A stretch of DNA of 64,000 nucleotides, from assembly GCA_963691705.1 (NCBI GenBank), contig OY829541.1, positions 67,737,189 to 67,801,188 on the forward strand, written 5' to 3'. Shown in pieces: positions 1-10,424 of this stretch. This DNA comes from Viola odorata (lineage: Eukaryota > Streptophyta > Magnoliopsida > Malpighiales > Violaceae). The notes under the pieces are model-generated. The model searched no databases. It had not been told where the DNA came from and saw only the letters and a list, made by a program, of their open reading frames with translations. The translations under genes were made by a program, and so were the position numbers. Position 1 is the first letter of the stretch. Every line of letters begins with the position of its first letter.

Positions 1-210
1 ATTACCGTCATTAATATATTTTTATCATTAAATGTAGGTGTAAATAGTTATTACTATTACAAAATAAAACATTATTATAATAAATTTAAAATAAGGTACC
101 GAATAAATTTAATTAACCTAAGAACATAAATCAACTAATTAAGGGTTATTCTAGTGTAATTATTTTTGATACCATTTTTGCTAAGCATGACCCACCCAAT
201 AACCCAATAA
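1..210. repeat. spacer repeat, left copy (also near 13445 and 23497)
   Basis: The first 120 or so bases recur almost unchanged at about 13445-13570, and the first 45 bases recur at about 23497. The left and middle copies also share a later stretch ending in a run reading ACCCACCCAA. The repeat lies just before the RGLG pseudogene here and before the intact RGLG at the right, so it marks the edge of a duplicated block. No coding potential is seen. Confidence 0.8.
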
Positions 211-229
211 ATCAACTTTCTACTCTTCT

Positions 230-1600
230 TTGGAACTGATCCACCGCTGAAGATGCCATACTTGTGCTGCTAGGTGAGTAATTGGCCCTTCGGCAAATAT
301 ACGGGGGAATCATGAAAGTTTGGATCTTTATGCAACGTAGTTGATTGTTAGTGTGTTTGTGCAGTACTTAAATTCTGCATATTTTTGCTAATTTTTTGGT
401 TTTTCTGGGAGTTCTGGGGTTAATCACAGGCTTATCTGGTGTTTTTAGGGATTGGGGTGTCGTTTGGTACTTATAAACCTGCTAAAGTTGGAGTCTTTTT
501 GAACAACCGTGTATTGTGCAAGGACTGCTAACTTAACTGGTAAGGGATAAGATCAGTTCTAAAGGAGTGGGGAGAGCGCTTACGTGAGGGAATTGGTTAA
601 CTGAGCGCTTACGTGAGGGAATTGGTTAACTGAGCCGCTTAATAGGTTATTGTATTTGGTTGGAAGCCAACTTTGGAAGTTTCTTGGTCAGTCCTTGCCA
701 TTCAATTTGACTTTTTCCTCTTTTTCTGCTCTGCTTTTATTGAATTGTATTGAATTGAACTGTCAAGAAAATTCGTATATATCTGGGTTTTATGCTCGTG
801 ATCTTGTTTTGTTCCTTTCAATCGGCTTGAATAGCAAAAGAGAGAGGGTGCAGTATTGTTTAATATTTGTAGAATCTATTCTTTTTCTGGTTAGTGTGTA
901 GATAATTTAAGTTGATATGTGGAAAAAGTTCAAGAGAGGATAGTTGGAGGTCAGATTCTTCTTCCTGGGACATGATGAAGGAGTTCGACGATAACATTCC
1001 TGCTAGAGAGTTTGATAATTTTCAGGTAGGTGTTTTAGATAATTGCTGAATGCCATTCCTAGTTTCTCATACAGCTGCTTTTAATGAGGTTTTGAAAATA
1101 TTATCATTTGAGTTGCTTTTAATGGTAATTTTGTTGTGTAGTTTGTTAATTTCACGGAAATCATGTCGAAGAATGTGGACATATCATGTAAGGAGACAGA
1201 GTTTGCAGTTGCTGCTCTGATGGAAATTCCACCCCAGTATAAAGCATAAAACCTTCCTTTCAATTACTTGTTTATATAGTTCGTTAATTACTTCGAGAGT
1301 TCATACTTAAAACATCATCAATGATCTTATTTCACAGTCATCCGAAGGGTAATGTTGCCGAGAGGATTCCCTCCTCCACCTGTATATGGTGCAACCTCTT
1401 CTGCTACCTCTAAGCCTTCTCGATCTACTAGTTTCAGTCCGAGTGTTCCTTCTTACTAGGCAGACAGTAGACCAGTCATTTCTGCTCCACCTGCTCCACC
1501 TTCCACAAGTTCAACTGACGATAATCAAATTAGTATTCTTTTAAACACCTATCATTTATCTAACTAATCCCTTAAGTATTTGAGTTCATACTGTGGAATC
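230..1600 (+). pseudogene. RGLG-type ubiquitin ligase pseudogene
   Basis: This is a broken copy of the intact RGLG gene at 24591-26956, matching its 5' leader, first exon and exons 7 to 9. The start is altered: the ATGGGTGG of the intact gene reads ATATGTGG here (about 915). Near 970 exon 1 jumps directly into exon 7, removing about 1.34 kb (24646-25988 in the intact copy) at a shared TGGG. The splice donor of exon 8 is lost in a further small deletion near 1248. Exon 9 has an in-frame TAG at about 1457 where the intact gene has CAG. The RING exons are absent and similarity stops at about 1600. A 29-base segment at 574-631 is duplicated. It cannot make an RGLG protein. Confidence 0.93.
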
Positions 1601-1698
1601 GGAATCTGATCTCCAGATTGGCTAATTTTGATTGGACAACTCACCAGATTGCGCCGGTGGAATAGGAATCTGATCTCCGGGAATTCAATTTTTAATCC

Positions 1699-1884
1699 AA
1701 CGAAGAAAAGGGAGATGGGTGGGATGATTTTGCGGCGGAGGAGGAATTTCGGGTTCCTTTCTCAGCGCCGATGGTGATGGGTGGTGGCGGTGGTGATGAC
1801 GGAATTGATTTACAGCCAAAGAAGGAAATTAACCTGCGGAAGAGGAGGACAATGAATGCGCCGCGGCTGCTGAAATTGATTTGA
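1699..1884 (+). other. GC-rich coding-like fragment, unknown
   Basis: A GC-rich island in AT-rich DNA, directly after the RGLG pseudogene, holds 62 open codons with acidic, glycine-run and basic parts. There is no convincing start codon or splice context and I recognise no family. It could be a remnant of an exon of another gene or chance. Two nearby copies of the phrase GGAATCTGATCTCC (about 1605 and 1667) suggest local duplication. Confidence 0.25.
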
Positions 1885-4450
1885 AGAGCGCGAATGTGAA
1901 GTCGCCGAGCGCGAAGCTGCTTGTAAGGCCGAGTTATCTCGACGCGAGGTACTTTATAAGATGAGATGAGAAATGATAAAGATAAAAGATGAAGGAGACG
2001 GACGAGGAGAAGAGGATGAACGAGATGAAATTACTTTTATTTTTCAAAATAAATGGGTTATGATTTTAAATAAAATATGTGTATATGACACGTGGAATGT
2101 GGTAATTTTAAACAAAATATGACTTACAATATTAAAAAATTAAATTAAATACGTGTTTTTATGATATGTATTGAAAAAAATAAAAATAAAATTCACGTAA
2201 ACACTTAATTGTCACGTATTGACGGAGAGTTTAAAATGTCAAATTCGGTGAATAAAGGGTTTATTATGGCTCTTTTTTTCGTTAAAAGTATAAAATGATA
2301 ATTTCAGTCGAGCACACGGTTCAAAATGTCATTACCCCAATCAAGTTTTTATTTAACTATTTAATATTTCTAAATAATAGCCTAATTAGGATACATCCAT
2401 GATCCGACACGATATTTTAGTATAATAAATCTTTACATTTTATGATACAATAAATGCATTTAAGAATTAAAAGTGACTAAATATTAATATATAAAAAGGT
2501 AATTTATACATTTAATAAATATTTAGTACACATTAAGAAGTATTAAGTTAGTATAAGTATTTAAAGTATCAAATACGACTTACGAGCCTAACACATATAT
2601 ATGAAGAATTTTCAAGTATAATCGTGCTTAATAGAATGATAAGATCATATTACTTAAATTTAGAATTTCAAAATTATTATTGAACAATACAATAGTTAAT
2701 TAATTGCACTCAATGTATTACATTCGTACAATTTAAATCCTACACCTGTAAATAATTAACTCAAGTAAATAATAATGTTGAAATATAGATACCTAAATCT
2801 AAATTATAAATATCCATTATGCAAATTTATTCTTTTAGTTGTTCTCTAACTAGTAATTACATTTTTTTTATGAGAATTGAAGTGATTTTTTCTTACAAAA
2901 ATATAATTCTTTTTTTATTAAGTAAAATGCTAAACAATAATCATATATCCACGATATACTATGTATTAAAATATTGATTAATGGTAATATTATTAGTATG
3001 TACTATATTATAAGCCTAAAATATTTTTTTCTCGTAATAATTCTTATATAATTTCTTTAATAAAATTTTCTATTTAAAATACTAAATAATAGGAAAAAAA
3101 TAGAACTTTTAATTAAATTTTAAAAAATAAAATTCGAGAATAGGCGGAGAGAAGGTTCGAAGTGGGGAGTTAACCATTAGACCAAAAGCTAAAATTTGAT
3201 ATCATAAGGAGGACTTTTAATTAGGTTTAAAAGAAAAAAAATTCAAACTTTGATATTAAAATGCTTGTGTGTAAAACGTTTAGTTTACAATTTTTAGAGT
3301 GGAGAATCTGATCTAATCGATTATTTTCAGCTCGGTCTGATTTTTCACTTACAATTTTAAAAAAAAAACTCGTACTGAACCGACTATTTGAATAAATTTG
3401 GGTATTGATATAAGAATTTTTGCTAAAATTATCTTATGACATTTCAGAAATTTGAAAAAAAAAACGAAAAAACAATAATAGTTCCAAGAAAATCTTTATT
3501 TTTTAAAAATAACTATAGAATTTACAAATATCCAAAACATTAATAATGAAATTTTAAAGAATAGTAATTTTTTAGAATAATTTTAACAAGTTAAATAAAC
3601 TTTAAAAAATAGGAGAAATTTTGAAAATTGAAAAAAATCAAGAAAAAACATGAAAACATGTCAAAAATTATAAAAAAATACATGCAACAAAATAATAAAT
3701 TATGGAATATCTTAATAATATTAACGTAAATATGTAAAAACATCCTTATTTTTTATATTTAAATATTTCATTTCTATTTTTGGTGATCTTTTAGCTTCAC
3801 CAGGGACATTTCTATTTTTATCGATCCAAAACATTTTATCGGTTAATTCAATACAATCTTAACTGTAAAAAAAAAATAATGAAGACAAACTCCGTTAAAT
3901 TTTATTATTTTAATATATTTTTTAACAATCATGTCTTGTACGCCAGAAAATATTTAAAAAAATATAGGAATTAAGAAAATTTAATAAAATAGAAAAAAAA
4001 TATTTTAAAAAATCTAATAAAATAGGAGAAATATTTTTAAAATATAAAAAATTAATAAAAATCTAATAAAATAGGGAAAATATTTTTAAAAATAAAGAAA
4101 AATAATAAAAATCTAATAAAATAGGAAAATATTTTAAAAAATTCAAAAACAAAACACATGTAAAACTTAATAATTCATTTCGAAATTAAAGAAAAATATA
4201 AAATTAAAATAATTGGATGTTCTGTTTTAGTATAATTAGAGATCTCGGCTTAAAATCTTTAATCTGCAATTATATATCTAACATTGGATGTCCTGTTTCT
4301 TTCAAAAGAATAAATTAAAATAAATCTGTCATTCGAATTAACAATGATTAAACAATTTTATGTATAATAATCAAATCATATTGGTTCATGAATTTCTTCT
4401 TTTTTGTCCCGCAAAGCTCATCAGATAGATTCTCAAGGACTTTTTTAGTC
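1885..4450. repeat. AT-rich spacer, partly shared with 12-13.6 kb and 21.5-23.5 kb
   Basis: No gene is seen. From about 2360 to 2960 the sequence is recognisably related to 21830-22340 in the same order. A block at about 3560-3670 is nearly identical to stretches near 13245-13345 and 23285-23390. These shared blocks are diverged by many small changes, so the spacer duplications are older than the RLP coding duplications or have been less constrained. Confidence 0.7.
3975..4145. repeat. imperfect AT-rich tandem repeat
   Basis: The phrase AATCTAATAAAATAGG followed by an A/T-rich run recurs about three times with a spacing of roughly 50-65 bases. This looks like slippage-derived satellite-like sequence. 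No function is visible. Confidence 0.6.
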
Positions 4451-4499
4451 AATTAAAGCTCTCTCCTCTTTCTTTTATTTCTGTGCATCAATTTAACAG

Positions 4500-4919
4500 T
4501 GGGACATATTAGGGCAGGAAAATTTAGTTTGTTCCATATTTTCTCCCAAAGTTGTTCGTTGATTAGTATTAGTATTGAATGTCCCATTGACTGAAAACTA
4601 CTCATCAAAAAAGACTGGAATTTAGAAATTGCCTAAAGATAATAATCACTGTCAAGCTTGTTGGCAAGTGGGACAAGTGTTATGTTACTACCAGTTGAAA
4701 GAACACGTTAATTCCCCAAGAGATGGGGCAAGTTATTCACTTACGTCTTTGCCGTAACTCACACGCCGCAAAGAAATGAGAAACACAAAAAACTGGAATT
4801 TAGAAGTTGCCTAGAAATAATAATATATCGTAGGAGAGAGTGTGGAAGGGGTTATGACTCAAACTTCAGTGCAGTATAAATGTAAATAGCAGACTCCATT
4901 AACTATACATTCAAACACA
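4500..4919 (+). promoter_or_regulatory. conserved RLP promoter with TATA box at 4875
   Basis: A TATAAAT lies at 4875-4881, only 45 bases before the ATG, so the 5' leader should be very short. The same promoter, including a block reading TTTAGTTTGTTCC and the phrase GGTTATGACTC, precedes the other intact RLP (TATA at 16299-16305) and all three RLP pseudogenes. Conservation across five copies supports promoter function but may also reflect recent duplication. Confidence 0.65.
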
Positions 4920-7900
4920 ATGACTACTCTGTTTACAACTCTGTCTCTATGGCTGTTTGTCGCAGTAGCTGTTGCTAATCTTGGCTTCTGCTATGCTACT
5001 ACCGGCCAGTGGACTAACCAGACGACCCACCAAACTAGGTGCATCCCAACTGAGAGGGAAACTCTCCTGGAGTTCAAGAAACATCTCAAAGACCCATCAA
5101 ACCGGCTCGCAACCTGGGCTGCTGCAGCAGATGATGATGACGATTGTTGCACTTGGTATGGAGTTAGCTGCCATCATCATCATGACGACTCAACTGCACA
5201 ATATGTCACTGGTCTCCATCTCAGAAGTCTTTCACCATCTGAATATGGAAATCTATTCTACTACAGTGACTTCGATGATTACATGAAGACGTTATTTGGA
5301 GGTAAAGTCAGTTCTGCTTTGCTGAGTTTGAAGCATTTAAGGTTCTTGGACCTAAGTTACAATGATTTTGGAGGGATCCGCATCCCCTCATTTCTTGGCT
5401 CAATGAGGAGTTTAAGATTCCTTAACCTCTCTAATGCCGGATTTGGAGGAATGATTCCTCATCAACTAGGGAATCTCTCAAATCTCCACTACCTTAATTT
5501 AAGTAACAATGATTATTATTATAATTATTATTATACTGATGCACATGTCGAGAATTTGCAGTGGATGTCTGGTCTTTTTTCTCTCAAGTTTCTTGATTTG
5601 AGTGGTTGGAATCTCAGTAAAGTCTTGAATTGGGACAAGGAGATGCTAACCACACTCCCATCTTTGCTACAATTGCACTTGTCCCGCTGTAAACTTCCTT
5701 CTCCACAACCACATTTACTTAATAATAATATCAATGCTTCTTCCATCTCCATCCTTGATTTGTCTGGAAACTCTATTGCGCAGCATTCAGCTATCTTTTT
5801 AAGTTGGGTTTCCGGTCTTAAAACTTTGAAATCTCTTAAGCTAATGGGTAATGAATTACAAGGTTCAATCCCTAGAGAGCTGCAAAACATGAGTTCATTG
5901 AGGGAGTTGTACCTTGGTAGTAACAGTTTTCACACCATACCCAACTGGTTGTATGGTTATCATAGCCACCTTCACCTTAAGGTGCTCAGCCTTCCATATA
6001 ATCACTTGTCAAGCTTTCAACCCCTCCAGAGTAGCAGTAGTAGTGTTAAGAACTTTTCATCCCTCTCTGTCCTTGATCTGCATTATAACCAGTTTCAAGG
6101 TCCCATTCCTGATGAGATTCAAAACATGACTTCCCTCCAGAAACTTGATTTGTCTTACAACGAGTTCAATTCTCCTATACCTGACTGGTTGTATGGTTTG
6201 ACCTGTCTTGAGCACCTCCACCTCGGTTACAATAACCTAGAAGGTAAGATTTCAAGTGCCATCAGGAACATGACTTCTCTAATCTCTCTTCTCATGTTTC
6301 AACGGTCGGGAAGCAAATTAGAACTTGAAGGAGGGATTCCAAAGGCTTTCAAGAATAGTTGCAATTTGAGGGAACTCGATTTGTCAGGTGTGAAATTGAG
6401 GCAGGACATCAATCAAGTCTTTGAAATTTTGTCGTTGCCTGGATGCGTTTCAAATGGGCTGGAGGAGTTGGTTTTGGACAACTGTCAACTATTTGGTGAG
6501 CTGGCTACCACAAATCAGCATTTCGGTCGGTTAAATTCCTTGAAATTTCTATACCTTTCCGAGAACTCATTGAACGGAACTTTTCCTGTCAGTCTCGGAA
6601 GGCTTAAAAAATTGAAGGGATTATCTCTTAATGGCAACTCATTAGCCGGTGAGGTTTGGGAAGCTCACTTTGAGAATCTCAAAAATTTGCAATCTTTTTC
6701 TGCATCCAGGAACCAATTGAAGTTGAGAGTTAGTCCTAATTGGATTCCTCCTTTTGGTCACTTGTATCAATTGGATTTACGATCTTGGCACATTGGACCT
6801 CAATTCCCCACATGGGTTCGCTCACTCAAGTCTTTACAAGATCTCGATTTGTCAAGCTCTGGTATTTCAAGTACCATTCCTTTTTTGTTTTGGAATCTCT
6901 CCTCCTACAACTTCTTTTATTTAAATCTCTCTCACAACCAAATCCATGGAGTGCTTCCAAGCACACTATTTCAGTTTATTTCTTCAACATTATGGATTGA
7001 CATGAGTTCGAATCGCTTCCATGGTCCGCTACCTTTTTTTTCTTCCAATTTTTTAAAGTTGGATCTTTCAAACAATTCATTCTCAGGTTCCATCTCAAAA
7101 TTCTTATGTCCTCCCAACACGCACCACAACATGCCAAATCTTCTTCAACATCTTAACTTGGGTCAAAATCTTTTATATGGGGAGATACCAAATTGTTTGG
7201 CAGCTTTGCCTGATTTGGTGGTCATTAACTTGAGCAACAACAAACTTAACGGTACCATTCCCGAATCCATTGGCACTTTACGTGTGCTCGAGGTGTTACA
7301 CCTTCGCAACAACAGTTTATCAGGAGAACTTCCACTGTCACTTAACAAGTGTACACAATTGATCATAATTGACGTTGCCGAAAATGAACTGGTGGGAAAC
7401 ATTTCAAGTTTTGTTAGTGCAAGATCACTTTCGGGTATGAAAATTCTTACTTTGTATTCGAACAAGCTTAGTGGTCCAATTCCAGAGAAACTTTGTCATG
7501 CGACATCTTTGCACATTTTGGACCTTGCAAATAATCTTTTCGATGGGACCATACCATCATGCTTTGGCAACTTATCTGCAATGACCAAAATGAATGAATC
7601 TACTGGGGTCATTCAACCTGAAATTTCGATTTATATTGGTTGGACATATTTAGAGACCGCCTTACTTCTAATGAAAGGGAATAGGCTAGAGTACAGCAAG
7701 AATCTTGGATTTGTTAGAAGCTTGGATCTTTCGAATAATAAATTGAGTGGGAAGATTCCAGATGAAATAACAAGCCTTTGTGCTCTGGTATCTTTGAATT
7801 TGTCACAGAATGCTTTGAGTGGGGGAATCCCAAAGAATATTGGTTTCATGAAAGAACTAGAATCTATGGATCTTTCTGCGAACCAACTTTCCGGTGAGAT

Positions 7901-8294
7901 TCCGCAAAGTATATCAAGCTTGACATCTCTTGAGCACTTGAACCTGTCCCAGAACAGATTGTCAGGAAGCATTCCTTCTGGCCCTCAAATACAAACCTTT
8001 GATGCTTCGAGTTTCGCTGGCAATGAACTTTGCGGGAGTCCTCTGCCCAACAATTGCAGTAATGTGGATGATGATGCTACCCCGGATGATGCAAATGACG
8101 AAGGAGGTGAAGATGATGATGGAGATGGAATGATATGGTTTTATGTGAGCATGGCATTTGGATTTGTGGGGGGATTTTGGGGTTTTGTGGGTCCTTTGTT
8201 GCTTAACAGGCGCTGGAGGTTTGCATATTCCCACTTACTGGACAGATTGGGGAATAGAATTTGGTGGCAATTATATAGGTTTGGTATGTTTTAA
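4920..8294 (+). CDS. LRR receptor-like protein, EIX/Cf type (RLP1)
   Basis: Single-exon gene of 1124 residues. A signal peptide covers about residues 1-26. It is followed by an LRR N-terminal cap with paired cysteines (CIPTERETLL to CCTWYGVSC, about 41-84). A long run of plant extracellular leucine-rich repeats (LxxLxLSxNxLxGxIP) reaches about residue 1020, with an island near 480-560. Then come a C-terminal cap, an acidic Asp/Glu stretch (about 1049-1070), one membrane segment (about 1071-1095) and a short basic tail. There is no kinase domain, so it is an RLP, expected at the plasma membrane and, by family knowledge, to signal with SOBIR1/BAK1-type kinases in immune perception. The tail has YSHL, a YxxPhi motif of the kind important in tomato EIX2. 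One residue is missing relative to RLP2 in FHT-IPNW. The ligand is unknown. Confidence 0.95.
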   Translation: MTTLFTTLSLWLFVAVAVANLGFCYATTGQWTNQTTHQTRCIPTERETLLEFKKHLKDPSNRLATWAAAADDDDDCCTWYGVSCHHHHDDSTAQYVTGLHLRSLSPSEYGNLFYYSDFDDYMKTLFGGKVSSALLSLKHLRFLDLSYNDFGGIRIPSFLGSMRSLRFLNLSNAGFGGMIPHQLGNLSNLHYLNLSNNDYYYNYYYTDAHVENLQWMSGLFSLKFLDLSGWNLSKVLNWDKEMLTTLPSLLQLHLSRCKLPSPQPHLLNNNINASSISILDLSGNSIAQHSAIFLSWVSGLKTLKSLKLMGNELQGSIPRELQNMSSLRELYLGSNSFHTIPNWLYGYHSHLHLKVLSLPYNHLSSFQPLQSSSSSVKNFSSLSVLDLHYNQFQGPIPDEIQNMTSLQKLDLSYNEFNSPIPDWLYGLTCLEHLHLGYNNLEGKISSAIRNMTSLISLLMFQRSGSKLELEGGIPKAFKNSCNLRELDLSGVKLRQDINQVFEILSLPGCVSNGLEELVLDNCQLFGELATTNQHFGRLNSLKFLYLSENSLNGTFPVSLGRLKKLKGLSLNGNSLAGEVWEAHFENLKNLQSFSASRNQLKLRVSPNWIPPFGHLYQLDLRSWHIGPQFPTWVRSLKSLQDLDLSSSGISSTIPFLFWNLSSYNFFYLNLSHNQIHGVLPSTLFQFISSTLWIDMSSNRFHGPLPFFSSNFLKLDLSNNSFSGSISKFLCPPNTHHNMPNLLQHLNLGQNLLYGEIPNCLAALPDLVVINLSNNKLNGTIPESIGTLRVLEVLHLRNNSLSGELPLSLNKCTQLIIIDVAENELVGNISSFVSARSLSGMKILTLYSNKLSGPIPEKLCHATSLHILDLANNLFDGTIPSCFGNLSAMTKMNESTGVIQPEISIYIGWTYLETALLLMKGNRLEYSKNLGFVRSLDLSNNKLSGKIPDEITSLCALVSLNLSQNALSGGIPKNIGFMKELESMDLSANQLSGEIPQSISSLTSLEHLNLSQNRLSGSIPSGPQIQTFDASSFAGNELCGSPLPNNCSNVDDDATPDDANDEGGEDDDGDGMIWFYVSMAFGFVGGFWGFVGPLLLNRRWRFAYSHLLDRLGNRIWWQLYRFGMF

Positions 8295-8669
8295 ACTTCT
8301 TCTTGCTAAGAATGGTATTGGAATAATGTATGTTTCTATTTCATGTTAATCAGAGATTGTGTTAATCAGAAGTGAATTATTATATTAGTTACAGATCCTT
8401 TTGCTTTTTCCTTCAAGTTGGTATCTTGAGAATGAAGATTTAGTTAATGTATTGTGAATTTGGAAAATTTAGTTTGTTCCGTATTTTCTCCCAAAGTTGT
8501 TCGTTGATTAGTATTGAATGTGCAAGAGGACCCGCCACTGACAGAAAACTTATCAAAAAGACTTGGGACAAGGTAATAATGTAGGAGTGTGTGGAAGGGC
8601 TTATGACTCAAAACTTCAATGCAATATAAATGTAAATAGCGGAGTCCATTAACTACATATTCAAACAAA
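8295..8669. promoter_or_regulatory. RLP1 downstream region and pseudogene promoter copy
   Basis: Only about 375 bases separate RLP1 from the next RLP start. The first half matches the 3' flank of RLP2 (19771-19945). The second half, from about 8460, is a shortened copy of the RLP promoter with a TATA-like TATAAAT at about 8624. The junction shows that the tandem copies abut with almost no spacer. Confidence 0.6.
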
Positions 8670-9385
8670 ATGAGTACTGCTACTATTACTCTGTTTTCAA
8701 CTGTCTCTATGGCTGTTTGGGGCAGTAGCTGTTGCTAATGTTGGCTTCTGCCGGGCAGTGGACTAACCAGACGACCCACCAAATCAGGTGCATCCCAAGT
8801 GAGAGGGAAGCTCTCCAGGAGTTCAAGAAACATCTCAAAGACCCATCAAACCGGCTCACAACCTGGGCTGCTGCAGCAGATGATGTTGATTGTTGCAGTT
8901 AGTATGGAGTTAGCTATCATCATCATCGTGACGACTCAACCGCACAATATGTCACTGGTCTCCATCTCAGAAATCTTTCACGATCTGAATTCTACGACAG
9001 TGACTTTGAAGGCTCTGATGATTACATGAAGATGTTATTCGGAGGTAAAGTCAGTTCTGCTTTGCTGAGTTTGAAGCATTTAAAGTCTTGGACCTAAGTT
9101 GCAATGATTTTGGAGGGATCCGCATCCCCTCATTTCTTGGCTCAATGAGGAGTTTAAGATCCCTTACCTCTTTAGAGCCGGATTTGAAGGAATGATTCCT
9201 CATCAACTAGGGAATCTCTCAAATCTCCACAATGATAATAGAGAATTTACAGTGGATGTTTGGCCTTTCTTCTCTCAAGTTTCTTGATTCGAGTGGTTTG
9301 AATCTCATCAAAGTCTTGAATTGGGGCAAGGTGATGCTAACCACACTCCCATCTTTGCTACAATTGCACTCGTCCCACTGTAAAC
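8670..9385 (+). pseudogene. truncated RLP pseudogene A
   Basis: Aligned by eye to RLP1, this copy begins with ATG at 8670 and loses frame within the signal peptide through a two-base deletion (about 8700). It has an 11-base deletion near 8750. A Trp codon of the N-terminal cap has become TAG (about 8899). It carries several further small deletions in the first repeats. RLP similarity ends abruptly at about 9385, and unrelated sequence shared with pseudogene C follows. It can encode no receptor. Confidence 0.92.
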
Positions 9386-10019
9386 AGAATGTCATTTATG
9401 TGAAGTTCAATTGTCTTTCCATTCATACTAATCGCCATGTTAAACAGGAATTTCATCTCTAGATTTTAGGAAAAAGGTAAAGTAGAGCAAACCCTCCCCT
9501 CCCCTTAAAAAATAGACTAACTAGGCAAACAACAGGAGACCAATATCAACACAAAAACTTCACTCTAGCATACGCATCTACATTAAATCATTTCTGCAAA
9601 TCTGTTATCTCCCACTGCACTACGAGACAACCACTCAGTTTTCTTTAGGAATGAGCTCTCCTTATTGTTCTCATTCAAATTAACCCTACCATGGTCATAC
9701 AATAGTAATTAACGACGAAACAACACAAATCTAACTAAGAAACGAAGCTCAAACCAAGAACAATTAAGCGTTTAATTGAAACGGAAACGAAAAAGGAAAG
9801 GGTAATTGAATTGTGACGATGAGCTGCTGAATTAGTTAGAAATAATGTTGCAGCTTACCTCGAAGGAGAAGTGGAAGTGACGATGAGTTTTGGAGGAGGA
9901 GGGAGCTCGGATTGAAGGAAAACGGCGGCGCCTAAATCAAAAGAAACGACGGCGAGTACGCCGACGAAGAAAGCAGAACGCTCAGCCGCTGCTACGATGG
10001 AGGCGAGGAATGGAAGAAA
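9386..10019. repeat. non-RLP tail shared with 20877-21498
   Basis: Starting exactly where RLP similarity stops, about 630 bases are near-identical to 20877-21498 behind pseudogene C. The two copies therefore derive from one truncated ancestor that was later duplicated. The tail is not RLP sequence; its right end contains the exon-like segment annotated separately. Confidence 0.85.
9859..10019 (-). other. captured exon-like fragment, copy 1
   Basis: Read on the minus strand, 161 bases form an open frame (starting PFLASIVAAAERS, continuing through FDLGAAVFLQSELPPPPK) and end in TCGAG followed by the splice-donor consensus GTAAGC. The second copy (21338-21498) keeps the frame; of four differences I count three synonymous. 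It looks like the first coding exon of an unrelated gene carried into the RLP array. I do not recognise the family; the start codon is not assured. Confidence 0.45.
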
Positions 10020-10424
10020 CTCGAAACAATGTATGGAAGGAGATTTTTTTTCACTCCTTCGCGCTCTCCTTTTCTGTATGTGTGCTCGGCGTTGTGTTGT
10101 CGAAGACGAAGAGTGAGAAGATGAGGCAAGGCGAGAGAGAGAGCATGCCGCCGTCGGAGTGAAAGGTGAGCCCAGACGGCGAGAGAGAGAGCACTTCGGA
10201 GAAGAAGGTGAGGTGGGTGCCGGTGGTGAGCCGATTTTTTAGGTTTTCGTTTCCTGTGCAAGAGGAACCGCCATTGACTGAAAACTTACCAAAAAGACTG
10301 GAATTTAGAAATTGCCTAGAAATAATAATGTATTGTAGGAGAGTGTGTGGAAGGGGTTATGACTCAAACTTCAGTGCGGTATAAATGTAAATAGCAGACT
10401 CCATTAACTATACATTCAAACACA
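10020..10424. other. GA-rich stretch and RLP promoter copy
   Basis: A purine-rich segment (GAGAGAGA runs at about 10130-10190) is followed by a block that recurs at about 11925-11990. From about 10265 a short version of the RLP promoter follows, with TATAAAT at about 10380, leading into pseudogene B. Open frames here are low-complexity and not credible genes. Confidence 0.5.

Noticed and set aside
3160..3200. tRNA-like gene (GGTTCGAA and, in reverse, TGGTCTAATGG)
   Set aside because: The A-like and B-like boxes lie on opposite or incompatible orientation and spacing, and no cloverleaf can be drawn.
9992..10261. Open frames of 70-90 codons on both strands
   Set aside because: They are low-complexity Arg/Lys/His or Leu/Ser runs over a GA-rich tract and are not kept in the paralogous tail.
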